Part shown: positions 44,413 through 53,173 of the stretch, in pieces
Layout: the number at the start of each line of letters is the position of its first letter
How positions within the stretch are numbered: position 1 is the first letter of the stretch
Assembly: GCA_910578425.1 (NCBI GenBank)
Contig: CAJTQX010000001.1
Location: forward strand, 34,048-98,047
Direction: 5' to 3'
Source: an uncultured Anaerotignum sp.
GTDB lineage: Bacteria; Bacillota; Clostridia; Lachnospirales; Anaerotignaceae
Length of the DNA: 64,000 bases
The notes under the pieces: model-generated
The model's database searches: none
What the model saw: the letters and a program-made list of their open reading frames with translations, nothing else
Told to the model about the DNA's origin: nothing
Translations under genes and position numbers: made by a program

Positions 44413-44916
44413 TTATTTTTTCTTCCGGAAGAAAATTCTGCTGCCGAATACGCCCATTGATATGGCGCAGAGCCCTGCGAATTTATAATATAATAGCGGC
44501 GCGATTTCGTCCCCTGGTTCGATGGACGGATTATCCCCAAATTTCAGATGCAGTTGATACATCATTGCGCCGTCGCTTACGGAATATGTGAAATTATCCA
44601 ACGCGAGTACGCCGTTTACGCCGAAATAATATTTATATTCTTTGTATTTGTGTGAAAACAGACTGCGTATGTATGTCCCGCAGGCACGTTCTCCATCTTC
44701 TGTTTCCAGGAGAAATGTAACGCTGTTGCCGAATTCCTCGGAAAGCGTTGCTTCTGTATCATTGTGCTCTGCGCCAAACTCTGCCGCTTTTGAAAGAAAT
44801 ACGCTTTCCAGTTCATCCCGCTGATACGGATGCCTGCCGATTCCATCAAAAAAGAAAACACCCAGGACTGCCACAACCGCCATGATTGCCACAGCCTTTA
44901 TCACCACCAGTTTCAT
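44413..44916 (-). CDS. small membrane-anchored protein, unknown function
   Basis: The 167-residue protein has an N-terminal transmembrane helix (KLVVIKAVAIMAVVAVLGVFFF region), an external domain of about 100 residues and a second helix close to the C-terminus (LLYYKFAGLCAISMGVFGS), ending in a basic tail. The external part has no recognisable motif. I start at 44916, which has AAGGAG upstream; the frame extends further only over the dipeptidase gene. It lies between the dipeptidase and the aminotransferase genes in the same direction. Confidence 0.65.
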   Translation of the reverse strand: MKLVVIKAVAIMAVVAVLGVFFFDGIGRHPYQRDELESVFLSKAAEFGAEHNDTEATLSEEFGNSVTFLLETEDGERACGTYIRSLFSHKYKEYKYYFGVNGVLALDNFTYSVSDGAMMYQLHLKFGDNPSIEPGDEIAPLLYYKFAGLCAISMGVFGSRIFFRKKK

Positions 44917-44947
44917 GCTATTACTCCTTCCATACTCTTCAAGCCGT

Positions 44948-45889
44948 TCATGGCGCGAGACATTCCCGCAGTACCCGCAGGAAATTTCCTTCCCGCAGCT
45001 TTTCTGTAATTTCGGCTCCAAATTCCTGCTCCATGCGCGTGAACAAAGCCGTCAATTCACCTGCATGCCGCAAATCCACAGGAGTCGTCCCGATACCGTC
45101 CCAGTCGCTGCCAAGACCAATATGGTCTTCGCCCATGACGTCCAGCATGTGTGACGCATGGCGGATGATATCGTCAATTCCGGCTTCTTCGTTTTCCCGC
45201 AGAAAGACAGGGTAAAAATTCAGACCGGCTACGCCGCCTTTTGCCGCAAGAGCACGAAGCATGTCGTCCGTCAGATTGCGGGGATGGGCGCAGACAGCCC
45301 TTGCATTGGAATGGCTGGCGATAAAAGGTTTTTGCGCCAGATGTTCCACATCCCAAAAACCTGCGTCAGAAAGATGCGAAACGTCTACCAGCATATTCAG
45401 CCGTTCCATTTCCCGCACAACGTCCCGCCCGAAACAGGTCAGCCCGCCGCCTGTGACATTTTCAGCCGTTCCGTCGGCAAGTGCGTTTCTGTGGTTCCAG
45501 GTCAGCGTCATTGCGCGCACGCCCAGCCGATGATAGATTTCCAGCGCGGAAAGCTCGCCTTCCAATGCCTCTCCGCCTTCCAGAGATAAAACCGCGCTGT
45601 GCCTGCCACGCGCTTTGTTTTGCAGGATATCCGCAAAGGTATTGATATGCCGGATACTTTCGGCATTTTTTTCCAACTGTTTGTGGTAAAACGCTATGTA
45701 TTTCATGGTCTGCCTCATGGCAGCCGGGTAATATACAGGGTCCAGCCAAACTGCAAAAAACTGCACTGCGCCGGGGAATGTTTCCAGCCGCTTTAAGTCC
45801 AACTGCATACAGGGAGTTTCCAGCAGCTCCTCTCCGCGTCCGCAGAGTTTTACAATAGTATCGCAGTGCGCGTCCACAAAGCTTTTCAT
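44948..45889 (-). CDS. membrane dipeptidase (peptidase M19)
   Basis: This is a 313-residue zinc dipeptidase of the renal dipeptidase family, which hydrolyses dipeptides including D-amino-acid-containing ones. The metal sites are visible: DAHCDT at the N-terminus, the conserved glutamate in LSLEGGE, and histidines in DVSHLS and ASHSNARAV. IGLGSDWDG near residue 260 is also conserved. No signal peptide is present, so it is probably cytoplasmic. The ATG at 45889 is used; the ribosome-binding site (GAAGGG) is farther than usual and lies within an ACCAGC/GCTGGT inverted repeat, which could modulate translation. Confidence 0.88.
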   Translation of the reverse strand: MKSFVDAHCDTIVKLCGRGEELLETPCMQLDLKRLETFPGAVQFFAVWLDPVYYPAAMRQTMKYIAFYHKQLEKNAESIRHINTFADILQNKARGRHSAVLSLEGGEALEGELSALEIYHRLGVRAMTLTWNHRNALADGTAENVTGGGLTCFGRDVVREMERLNMLVDVSHLSDAGFWDVEHLAQKPFIASHSNARAVCAHPRNLTDDMLRALAAKGGVAGLNFYPVFLRENEEAGIDDIIRHASHMLDVMGEDHIGLGSDWDGIGTTPVDLRHAGELTALFTRMEQEFGAEITEKLREGNFLRVLRECLAP

Positions 45890-45976
45890 ATATAACACCA
45901 GCCCTTCGTAATGTAGTATTTTTAACTGCTGGTAAATTCTATGTTTAAGCAAAAGATAAAGTTTCTTTATTTCATC

Positions 45977-46005
45977 AATATACCGTGCATCCCTTTTTTT
46001 GTCAA
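45977..46005 (-). promoter_or_regulatory. promoter of the dipeptidase-to-spoIIM gene group
   Basis: TTGACA, 17 bases and TATATT lie on the minus strand about 88 bases ahead of the dipeptidase start. Downstream gaps of 31, 78, 21 and 62 bp suggest it could drive all five leftward genes. Confidence 0.8.
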
Positions 46006-46064
46006 CAAAGATTCTGCATCTTTTATGCATTTCAGAATGTGCTGCGGGCATACGGGACAAGCCC

Positions 46065-46093
46065 TTGCCCGGCTTTTTGGAGTATGATAAAAT
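46065..46093 (+). promoter_or_regulatory. promoter of the glycerate kinase gene
   Basis: TTGCCC, a 17-base spacer and TAAAAT lie 65 bases ahead of the ATG. It is divergent from the dipeptidase promoter. Confidence 0.55.
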
Positions 46094-46157
46094 GGTTTTA
46101 TATGAAATTTGGTTTTCGCGGCAATATGGAAGATTTATAGCAGGAAGGAGAATTGTT

Positions 46158-47423
46158 ATGCAAAAAATGCGTTTGGATGCGGAAAAAATATATACACAGG
46201 CGATACAGGCATCACTGCCGGACGAAGCTGTCAAAAAGGCGGTTGCAGGAAAAAACTTTGAATTTCAGGGGAAGGTTGTTGTCATAGCGGTCGGCAAAGC
46301 GGCGTGGAATATGGCAAAAGCGGCGGCGGAAAACATCAGCCACACAATTGACAAAGGTATCGTACTGACAAAATACGGACATTCTCAGGGCGATATTCAG
46401 GGTTTTGAAATATTGGAGGCAGGGCATCCTCTGCCAGATGAAAATACCATTGCCGGAACAAAGCGTATCATAGAAACCGTAACAGGCTTGACGGAAAAGG
46501 ATACCGTATTTTTCCTGATTTCCGGCGGCGGCTCGGCCCTGTTTGAAAAACCGGCAGGAAATCTGTGTTTGGAGGACTTTCTCGATATCACCGGCCAGCT
46601 TTTGAAATGCGGCGCGGACATTGTGGAAATGAATACTGTACGGAAACATCTTTCTGCGGTAAAGGGCGGCCGGTTTGCCGAACTTTGCGCTCCCGCAAAG
46701 GTTTATGCCATTGCCCTCAGTGATATTCTGGGGGACAGGGCGGATTCTATCGCCTCAGGTCCGGCCTGTGCCGACCAGTCTACTTCTGCGGAGGCGTGGG
46801 CTGTGGTAGAAAAATATGGGCTGAAGCTGACGGAGGAAATGAAAGCACAGCTTTCTGTGGAAACGCCGAAGGAAATCGGGAATGTTGAAATGCAGATCAC
46901 AGGCAGTGTGACAGAGCTTTGCAATCAGGCGGCGGCAGCGGCGCGGGCGTTGGGTTATCAGCCGATGATTTTGACAAATTCGCTGGACTGCGAAGCCAGA
47001 GAAGCAGGGAAATTTCTGGCGGCAGTCGGGCGGACAGTGCTGAAAGACGGCCTGCCGTTGCAGCCGCCCTGCGCCCTGATTTGCGGCGGGGAGACCGTAG
47101 TGCGCATTACAGGCAGCGGTAAAGGCGGAAGGAATCAGGAATTTGCACTTGCGGCGGCAGAGGGCATAGCAGGAATGGAGAATATTGTCGCGGCGGCAGT
47201 CGGATCTGACGGTACGGATGGACCCACAGACGCCGCGGGGGGCATTGTGGATGGCGGCACAGCAGAACGGCTTAAAAAGCAGGGCATTTCTATCAATGAA
47301 ATTCTGGCGGATAACGATTCCAACCATGCATTACAGGCGGCAGACGCGCTTATTATGACAGGACCAACGGGTACAAATGTGAACGATTTATATTTTGTGC
47401 TTTGCGGCGCAGCAGAAGAATGA
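46158..47423 (+). CDS. glycerate 2-kinase (MOFRL family)
   Basis: The 421-residue enzyme phosphorylates D-glycerate, giving 2-phosphoglycerate for glycolysis. Signatures are AVGKAAWNMAKAA, LISGGGSALFEKP, NTVRKHLSAVKGGR and the C-terminal MOFRL domain with GTDGPTDAAGG and TGPTGTNVNDLY. The ATG at 46158 follows AGGAAGGAG; the open frame upstream (from 45999) lies across the promoter region. It is monocistronic. Confidence 0.95.
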   Translation: MQKMRLDAEKIYTQAIQASLPDEAVKKAVAGKNFEFQGKVVVIAVGKAAWNMAKAAAENISHTIDKGIVLTKYGHSQGDIQGFEILEAGHPLPDENTIAGTKRIIETVTGLTEKDTVFFLISGGGSALFEKPAGNLCLEDFLDITGQLLKCGADIVEMNTVRKHLSAVKGGRFAELCAPAKVYAIALSDILGDRADSIASGPACADQSTSAEAWAVVEKYGLKLTEEMKAQLSVETPKEIGNVEMQITGSVTELCNQAAAAARALGYQPMILTNSLDCEAREAGKFLAAVGRTVLKDGLPLQPPCALICGGETVVRITGSGKGGRNQEFALAAAEGIAGMENIVAAAVGSDGTDGPTDAAGGIVDGGTAERLKKQGISINEILADNDSNHALQAADALIMTGPTGTNVNDLYFVLCGAAEE

Positions 47424-47517
47424 AAAACTTTACAGTCTATATATATTGACATAATATAAAAAAACAGGAAAAAATGAATAAAAATAACGAATTTATCACA
47501 AAAATGTTAAAAAATTG

Positions 47518-47546
47518 TCGACAAGTCAACAAAAAGAAAGTATAAT
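47518..47546 (+). promoter_or_regulatory. promoter of xerD
   Basis: TCGACA, 17 bases and a perfect TATAAT. The -35 lies in the palindrome TTGTCGACAA, which could be a regulator site. The AT-rich gap 47424-47593 holds nothing else obvious. Confidence 0.7.
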
Positions 47547-47593
47547 CATAGCAGTTAAAGAGGGAACGGACAATCATGAAGGAGTCAAAATGA

Positions 47594-48478
47594 ATGGAAC
47601 AACGTATTGCTGACTTTGCCGACTATCTGCGGAATGAAAAAAAATCATCGGAAAATACGGCTTTATCTTATGTGAGGGATTTACGGGGATTCTGCCGCTT
47701 TATGCAGCAGTCGGGCGTCAATGACGTCGCAAAGGTGAACCGTACCAATGTAATGGCGTATGTATATGAACTACAGAAACAGAAAAAGGCTGGTGCGACA
47801 ATCTCCAGAAGCATTGCATCTTTGCGCTCCTTTTTCCAGTATCTGATGCGGAAGGGAGTTATGACGGAAAACCCTGCGCTGGACTTGGAGCTGCCTAAGG
47901 TAGAAAAAAAAGCACCGGAAATACTTTCTCTGGAAAAGGTGGAGCTTCTGCTGGAACAGCCTAAGGGCGAGGAGGATAAGGAACTGCGGGATAAGGCGAT
48001 GCTGGAACTGCTCTATGCTACGGGCATACGGGTATCAGAGCTGATTTCGCTGAAACTGCGCGACCTGAACCTTGCTCTGGAATATATCCGCTGTGGCAGC
48101 GCGCAGAAAAACCGTATCATTCCCATTGGTGTACAGGCAAAATATTCCCTGCAAAAATATATAGACAAGGCGCGCGCAAATATGATACTGCGTCCGGATG
48201 AAGAAGCGTTGTTCGTTAACTGCAACGGCAGACCTATGACAAGGCAGGGCTTTTGGAAAATCATTAAATCCTATGCAAAAAAAGCGGGAATTGATCAGGA
48301 CATTACTCCGCATATGCTCCGGCATTCCTTTGCTGCCCATTTGATCGAAAACGGTGCGGATCTGCGTTCTGTGCAGGAAATGCTGGGACATTCTGATATT
48401 TCCACAACCCAGATTTATACAAAGCTGACAAATCAGAAATTGAAAAATGTGTATGCAAAAGCACATCCGCGGGCATAA
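47594..48478 (+). CDS. xerD: tyrosine recombinase XerD
   Basis: XerD resolves chromosome dimers at dif together with XerC. The 294-residue protein has the SAM-like N-terminal DNA-binding domain (1-100) and the catalytic residues R146, K172, H240, R243, H266 and Y275. The last lies in GHSDISTTQIYTKL. Length and N-terminus match XerD rather than phage integrases, and no attachment site or prophage is nearby. AAGGAG lies upstream. In Bacillus the xerD gene also lies in the neighbourhood of spoIIM and dacF. Confidence 0.95.
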   Translation: MEQRIADFADYLRNEKKSSENTALSYVRDLRGFCRFMQQSGVNDVAKVNRTNVMAYVYELQKQKKAGATISRSIASLRSFFQYLMRKGVMTENPALDLELPKVEKKAPEILSLEKVELLLEQPKGEEDKELRDKAMLELLYATGIRVSELISLKLRDLNLALEYIRCGSAQKNRIIPIGVQAKYSLQKYIDKARANMILRPDEEALFVNCNGRPMTRQGFWKIIKSYAKKAGIDQDITPHMLRHSFAAHLIENGADLRSVQEMLGHSDISTTQIYTKLTNQKLKNVYAKAHPRA

Positions 48479-48498
48479 CAATCTTTGGATTACAAAAA

Positions 48499-48535
48499 AA
48501 CGGCAGATTTCCGAAAAGGATTCCGCCGTTTTTTT
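48499..48535. terminator. bidirectional terminator between xerD and the HAD phosphatase
   Basis: An AACGGC...GCCGTT stem with imperfect inner pairing is flanked by seven A on the left and seven T on the right. It can therefore work on both strands, and it sits between two convergent genes. Confidence 0.85.
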
Positions 48536-48536
48536 G

Positions 48537-49199
48537 TTACAGCAATTTTTCCATAAGCTCCTGCGGGCTGTCCGCAATGGTTTTCGCGCCTGCGCGCAGA
48601 AGCACGTTTGTGTCCCGAAAGCCCCATGAAACGCAGATACAATCTATTCCGGCGTTTTGTGCCGTTTCGACGTCAACCTCCGAATCGCCAATATAAACAC
48701 AGTCCGCCAGAGGTACGCCGAGCTGTTCTGCCGCTATAAAGAGCATGTCAGGAGAAGGCTTGCGCCGGATACGCAGTGCTTCCGTCTGGCATTCGCCGAC
48801 AGCGGCGTCTACCTTGCCAGAAAAATATTTTTCACACAGTCCCTGTACTGCTGTGTAAAATTTGTTGGAGGCAACGGCAGTCTTTATTCCTGCTGTGCGG
48901 AGGGAATCCAAAAGTTCCAATATCCCTTCATATGGTCTGGTTTTGTCTTCCATATGCTGCTGGTAATATGCCTTATATTCCGCAAGGCAAAGCGCGAATG
49001 TTTCTTTGTCTGTGTATTCCGGCAGAGACGCGCGCAGAAGAGCGTCCGCGCCATTGCCGAGAAAAGAGCGGATTTCAGGGGCATCCCGCAGGGGAAAGCC
49101 ATGCCGGTGCAGGATTGTATTTACGCTGTCTGTCAAATCATCTAATGTATTGAGCAATGTCCCATCTAAGTCAAATAAAACTGCTTTGTAGGGCTGCAT
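48537..49199 (-). CDS. HAD family phosphatase, phosphoglycolate phosphatase-like
   Basis: The 220-residue enzyme has the HAD motifs FDLDGTLLNTLDD (nucleophile and general acid), ASNKF (motif II), the lysine in RKPSPDML (motif III) and IGDSEVDVETAQNAG (motif IV). The Gph-type cap domain suggests phosphoglycolate or another small phosphate ester. The ATG at 49199 has AGGAGGTGG upstream; the long upstream extension overlaps the hairpin string and is not coding. Confidence 0.9.
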   Translation of the reverse strand: MQPYKAVLFDLDGTLLNTLDDLTDSVNTILHRHGFPLRDAPEIRSFLGNGADALLRASLPEYTDKETFALCLAEYKAYYQQHMEDKTRPYEGILELLDSLRTAGIKTAVASNKFYTAVQGLCEKYFSGKVDAAVGECQTEALRIRRKPSPDMLFIAAEQLGVPLADCVYIGDSEVDVETAQNAGIDCICVSWGFRDTNVLLRAGAKTIADSPQELMEKLL

Positions 49200-49270
49200 T
49201 CTTCCCACCTCCTGTTGAAAAGATAGTAGCACAGATTCCGTCCCGAAACAAGAGGGCGGCACAGCGCGTG

Positions 49271-49596
49271 TCAAAAAAGGCTCAGGCTTCGCCTTCCATG
49301 TAGCCGCTTCGCGGCTGCGGCAACAGCGGGCAAAGCCCGCTATACGAAGCCTTTTTTGAGTGACTGCCGGTATAAAGAAACGCATTCCAAGCAGTTCGCT
49401 TCGCGAACCGTCCCGAAGGGACGCTGCTGCGCAGTGCTATGGCTTTCTGAAAAATCGCAGAAAGCCTTGAAACCCGCCCTTTTCCTTGGACAGGCGAAGC
49501 CTGCCCTGCCGTATAGCGGCGGAGCCGCTGTTGGCCAGCCATCGGCTTTGCCGACCGCACGACGGATTCCATTCGGGAAACGTTTCGTTTCCCGAA
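49271..49596. repeat. string of about eleven perfect short hairpins
   Basis: This non-coding stretch is packed with different perfect inverted repeats, mostly with 3-base loops: 49284-49294, 49302-49316, 49325-49341, 49394-49408, 49409-49423, 49424-49434, 49441-49466 (8-base loop), 49491-49503, 49515-49529, 49542-49554 and 49572-49596 (11-bp stem). The first three are enclosed by an 11-bp outer stem (49271-49281 with 49349-49359). It fills most of the 593-bp gap 49200-49792; short open frames inside it are not credible genes. It could be a structured RNA or a dispersed repeat. Confidence 0.85.
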
Positions 49597-49687
49597 CCCT
49601 TCCGCGACACAGAAGATGGTTTTTTGAAGTCTGAAAAGTCCGGTTTTCGGAACAGTCATTTACAGGAATATTTTTCGTCTGTCCCTC

Positions 49688-49716
49688 TTGTCATTTTGCC
49701 GGAAGGGGGGTATAAT
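49688..49716 (+). promoter_or_regulatory. promoter of the PfpI-family gene
   Basis: TTGTCA, 17 bases and a perfect TATAAT end 77 bases ahead of the start codon. Confidence 0.8.
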
Positions 49717-49792
49717 GTTTTTATAGCAATACATTTTATTATTTCAGCCGCGTTCAGGCTGCTGCTTTTACATAGCAAAGGAGGAATTTCAT

Positions 49793-50371
49793 ATGGCAAA
49801 GAAAGTTTTGATGTTGGCGGGCGATTTTACAGAAGATTACGAGACTATGGTGCCTTTTCAGGCAATGCAGGCAATGGGCTATCAGGTAGACGTTGTTTGC
49901 CCGGATAAAAAAGCCGGCGATATTATCCGTACAGCGGTTCATGACTTTGAAGGCGAACAGACATACTCCGAAAAAAGAGGGCATAACTTCGCTTTGACAG
50001 CGGATTTTGATGCGGTAAATACAGCGGACTATACAGGTCTGTTCATCACAGGCGGACGTTCTCCTGAATACCTGAGACTGAATGCAAGAGTCATTGAAAT
50101 CATTCAGGAATTTTTCAAAGAAAACAAACCGGTTGCGGCAATCTGCCATGGTCCTCAGCTTCTGACAACAGCAGGCGTGCTGAAAGGCAGAAAAGCTACG
50201 GCTTACCCTGCGGTTGGCCCCGACATCACACTGGCTGGCGGCGAATATGTTGCTGTAGACGCAGACAAGGCTGTTGTTGACGGCAATCTGGTTACATCTC
50301 CCGCATGGCCCGGGGATTCTGCAATCGTTGCGGAATTTGTAAAACTGATGGGCGCGAAAATCGAAATCTGA
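49793..50371 (+). CDS. DJ-1/PfpI family protein
   Basis: The 192-residue protein belongs to the PfpI branch. The nucleophile is C118 in AAICHGPQLLTTAG, and GDFTEDYETMVPF carries the conserved acid. GGRSPEYLRL is the family oxyanion region. Members act as deglycases or general stress proteins. Its sequence differs clearly from the DJ-1 protein at 13278, so these are two separate subfamilies rather than duplicates. AAAGGAGGA precedes the ATG. It is transcribed alone with a strong terminator. Confidence 0.93.
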   Translation: MAKKVLMLAGDFTEDYETMVPFQAMQAMGYQVDVVCPDKKAGDIIRTAVHDFEGEQTYSEKRGHNFALTADFDAVNTADYTGLFITGGRSPEYLRLNARVIEIIQEFFKENKPVAAICHGPQLLTTAGVLKGRKATAYPAVGPDITLAGGEYVAVDADKAVVDGNLVTSPAWPGDSAIVAEFVKLMGAKIEI

Positions 50372-50407
50372 TTGAATCGGTTTCGCCGGACAGTGAAAAG
50401 CAGAACA

Positions 50408-50450
50408 GAAGGGATAGCGTATCCTGTATACGAAATCCCTTCCGTTTTTT
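50408..50450 (+). terminator. terminator of the PfpI-family gene
   Basis: GAAGGGAT pairs with ATCCCTTC, with an inner CGTAT/ATACG helix, followed by TTTTTT. It may also serve the convergent XRE gene. Confidence 0.92.
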
Positions 50451-50477
50451 GTAAACAGTATATAAACAGCATGTAAA

Positions 50478-51062
50478 TTACAGCTTTTTGCAGAACAACC
50501 CGTCCTTGTTGCAGCAAAGGTAAAGCTCTCCACGACGGGTGCGTGGAAAACGCAATTCTCCGGACTGTTCCGGGTAAAGCCGCACAACTGTGGCTCTGTC
50601 CCACGAAACCAGTGCGGCAAAGGAGATAAAATGTTCCTTTGTCATTTCATGTGCGAAAGTCATATAATACTCATTATCGATTTCTTCCGTTTTACATTCA
50701 TGCGCCTCATCGATTTTCTTCGCCTGCAAAGGTACAAGCTTCCTGCCGCAGCAGGAGATTTCGCCGCCGCCGGTACTCCAGAAAATATTGCCGCAATGCT
50801 CACAGCGGTAAAATTTCATTCGTTTCATATTGCCTGCCTCCGTTCCTTTTTCTGATAATTCACCTTCCAGAAGTTTTTCAATATCTACGCCATATAACGC
50901 GGAAATGCCTTTCCACATGGAAACGTCCGGCAAGCCGGAACCACGCTCCCATTTGGATACTGTCCTGTCGCTGATATGCAGGACGTCCGCAACATCTTTC
51001 TGTGTCATGCCTCTTTCTTTACGCAGACGGCTCAACAGCTTGCCGGTTTTTGTCAGATTCAT
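50478..51062 (-). CDS. XRE family regulator fused to a desulfoferrodoxin-like domain
   Basis: Residues about 8-62 are a lambda-repressor-type helix-turn-helix (MTQKDVADVLHISDRTVSKWERG). Residues 84-108 have the rubredoxin-like iron site of desulfoferrodoxin: C87-x-x-C90 and C104-C105. Residues about 119-194 resemble the superoxide reductase domain, with H121, H138, H144 and C184 at ligand-like positions. The last ligand of the usual CNxHG motif is replaced by D187 (CNKDGL). A redox- or iron-responsive regulator is a reasonable inference. The ATG at 51062 has AGGAGGGG upstream. It is divergent from the GNAT gene. Confidence 0.82.
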   Translation of the reverse strand: MNLTKTGKLLSRLRKERGMTQKDVADVLHISDRTVSKWERGSGLPDVSMWKGISALYGVDIEKLLEGELSEKGTEAGNMKRMKFYRCEHCGNIFWSTGGGEISCCGRKLVPLQAKKIDEAHECKTEEIDNEYYMTFAHEMTKEHFISFAALVSWDRATVVRLYPEQSGELRFPRTRRGELYLCCNKDGLFCKKL

Positions 51063-51145
51063 GGTTTTCCCCTCCTCGCGCTTTATGATACCCAATCCTG
51101 AAGGTTTTTGCAACAAACGGAGTGTAGAATCTGAAACGAAAATGC

Positions 51146-51174
51146 TTGACAAGCGGACAGAGGTTGATTATGCT
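51146..51174 (+). promoter_or_regulatory. promoter of the GNAT gene
   Basis: TTGACA, 17 bases and TATGCT lie 57 bases ahead of the GNAT start, in the divergent region shared with the XRE regulator. Confidence 0.7.
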
Positions 51175-51230
51175 TGAGTTGTTTTACATTTGCCGCAGGC
51201 GGAAGTCTGTAAAAATGATGGGAGGATTTC

Positions 51231-51878
51231 ATGGAGCATCAAATAAAAATCAGAAACGAAAGAAAAAGCGACTATGAAACAGTGGAAAAAATAACAAGAG
51301 AAGCCTTCTATAACCTCTATGTGCCAGGGTGTACGGAGCATTATTTGGTCCATATCATGCGGGAGCATGAGGACTTTATACCAGAGCTGGATTTTGTGCT
51401 GGAATTGGACGGTGAAGTGATTGGAAATGTTATGTATACAAAATCAAAGCTGACGGATGAAAGCAGAAATCAGAAGGAAATCCTGACGTTTGGCCCGCTC
51501 TGTGTTCTGCCCAAGTATCAAAGAATGGGATACGGTAAAATGCTTCTCGAGTATTCTTTTGAGAAAGCGGCCGAAATGGGATATGATACGATCGTCATAT
51601 TTGGGAGCCCTGCCAATTATGTAAGCAGGGGGTTTCAAAGCTGCAAAAAATATCAGGTGTCTGTGGAAAACGGAAAATATCCGGCGGCAATGATGGTAAA
51701 AGAACTTGTTCCGAACGCGCTTGCGGGGAAAAAGTGGATCTATCAGGACAGCCCGATCATGGCGATCAATGAAGAAGATGCGCAACGCTATGACGATACG
51801 CTTGAAAAGCTGGAAAAGAAATACCAGCCGAGTCAGGATGAGTTTTATATCATGAGCCATGCCTTTATTGAGGAATAA
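51231..51878 (+). CDS. GNAT family N-acetyltransferase
   Basis: The 215-residue protein carries a GNAT acetyl-CoA-binding motif: VLPKYQRMGYGKMLLEYSFE (motif A, Q/RxxGxG/A) after strand FGPLCV. The N-terminal half (residues 1-90) has the expected strand-helix order, and GSPANYVSRGFQSC is the usual C-terminal strand-loop of this subgroup. The acceptor is unknown. GGAGG lies ahead of the ATG. Its divergent pairing with the XRE regulator suggests possible co-regulation. Confidence 0.9.
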   Translation: MEHQIKIRNERKSDYETVEKITREAFYNLYVPGCTEHYLVHIMREHEDFIPELDFVLELDGEVIGNVMYTKSKLTDESRNQKEILTFGPLCVLPKYQRMGYGKMLLEYSFEKAAEMGYDTIVIFGSPANYVSRGFQSCKKYQVSVENGKYPAAMMVKELVPNALAGKKWIYQDSPIMAINEEDAQRYDDTLEKLEKKYQPSQDEFYIMSHAFIEE

Positions 51879-51898
51879 CGGAAGATAACGAATAAAAG

Positions 51899-51950
51899 AG
51901 ATATGCCCATCTTCTCTGCAATGCTTCGCGGAAGGAGGGCATATCTTTTT
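51899..51950 (+). terminator. terminator of the GNAT gene
   Basis: AGATATGCCC pairs perfectly with GGGCATATCT across a 28-base loop and is followed by a T run. Confidence 0.85.
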
Positions 51951-52000
51951 TCTATGGGACATAAATTTGTGATATAGAGCCAATTTGGGAGGTATCTGAC

Positions 52001-53173
52001 ATGAAAAAGCTGAAAAGGGGACTGCTGGCCGGAATAGCGGCACTGCTTTTTGCCTTAGGCGTGGGTATGACTGCTTTTGGACAGGAGGAAACAGACCCCC
52101 TTACGCTGAGCAGCAAAAGCGCGGTGATGATGGATGGAGCAACGGGAACGATGCTTTATGAGAAAAACGCCCATGAAGCAATGCCGCCTGCCAGCGTGAC
52201 AAAGGTTATGACGCTGCTGTTGATTTATGAGGCGGAAAAGGACGGAAAATTTGAATGGGAGGATATGGTGCAGGTCAGTGAACACGCGGCTGGCATGGGC
52301 GGCTCTCAGGTTTTTCTGGAACCCGGAGAAACGCAGACCGCGGCGGATATGACAAAATGTATTGCCATAGCGTCAGCAAATGACGCCGCTGTGGCAATGG
52401 CGGAATTTGTTGCCGGAAGTGAGGAGGCGTTTGTAGAACGCATGAACCGCCGCGCGGAGGAGCTGGGGATGAAGGATACGCATTTTGTGAATGCCTGCGG
52501 GCTGGACGTAGACGGGCATGTAACCAGCGCGTATGACATTGCCCTGATGAGCAGGGAACTGATGATGAATTTTCCGGAGATACGGGATTATACAACGACA
52601 TGGCAGGACAGCATCACGCATAAAACACGAAAAGGCGAAACGGAATTCGGGCTGACAAACACAAACAAGCTGATTAAATGGTACGAAGGGGCAACCGGAC
52701 TGAAAACCGGTTCTACAGGCAAAGCCCTCTATTGTCTTTCCGGTACGGCGGAGCGGGACGGTTTGGAGCTGATTGCCGTTGTGATGGCCGCGCCGGATTT
52801 TAAGGTGCGTTTTCAGGAGGTTATGAAGCTGCTGGACTATGGCTTTGCGAATTACAGCGCGGAAAAAGGGCTGCCGGAGGGCGAGGAAGTCACGCGGATT
52901 CCCGTAACAAAGGGGAAAAGGAATGATGTTGGTGCAGTTGTAAAAGAAGAGATTTCCATGCTGGTGAAAAAAGGCGGCGCAGGGGACTGGGAAACCCGTA
53001 CAGAAGTTTTGCCTTCTCTGGACGCGCCTGTCACGAAGGGAGAAAAGGTTGGCGAGTTGATATACCTTATCAATGGCGAGGAAGTCGGGCGGACAGAGCT
53101 GATTACTGCGGAGGACGCACCGAAGGCTACCATTCAGACGATGCTGCAGAGAATGATCGGAAAGTGGAGATAA
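52001..53173 (+). CDS. dacF: D-alanyl-D-alanine carboxypeptidase, DacF type
   Basis: This penicillin-binding protein trims peptidoglycan pentapeptides outside the membrane. It has a signal peptide (to about residue 26, TAFG-Q), the catalytic S65-x-x-K68, S125-A-N127 and K235-T-G237 motifs, and a C-terminal PBP5-like beta domain ending in an amphipathic helix (TIQTMLQRMIGKWR). The 390-residue length fits DacF. In Bacillus dacF is sporulation-linked; no forespore sigma-factor promoter is evident here. GGGAGG precedes the ATG. Confidence 0.93.
   Translation: MKKLKRGLLAGIAALLFALGVGMTAFGQEETDPLTLSSKSAVMMDGATGTMLYEKNAHEAMPPASVTKVMTLLLIYEAEKDGKFEWEDMVQVSEHAAGMGGSQVFLEPGETQTAADMTKCIAIASANDAAVAMAEFVAGSEEAFVERMNRRAEELGMKDTHFVNACGLDVDGHVTSAYDIALMSRELMMNFPEIRDYTTTWQDSITHKTRKGETEFGLTNTNKLIKWYEGATGLKTGSTGKALYCLSGTAERDGLELIAVVMAAPDFKVRFQEVMKLLDYGFANYSAEKGLPEGEEVTRIPVTKGKRNDVGAVVKEEISMLVKKGGAGDWETRTEVLPSLDAPVTKGEKVGELIYLINGEEVGRTELITAEDAPKATIQTMLQRMIGKWR

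Noticed and set aside
47594..48478. Phage integrase
   Set aside because: Length, catalytic residues and neighbours fit housekeeping XerD, and there are no phage genes or attachment sites.
49271..49596. CRISPR array
   Set aside because: The palindromes differ from one another and are not evenly spaced identical repeats, and no cas gene is present.
49356..49634. 92-residue open frame in the hairpin string
   Set aside because: No ribosome-binding site, and the bases are explained by palindromes; treated as non-coding.
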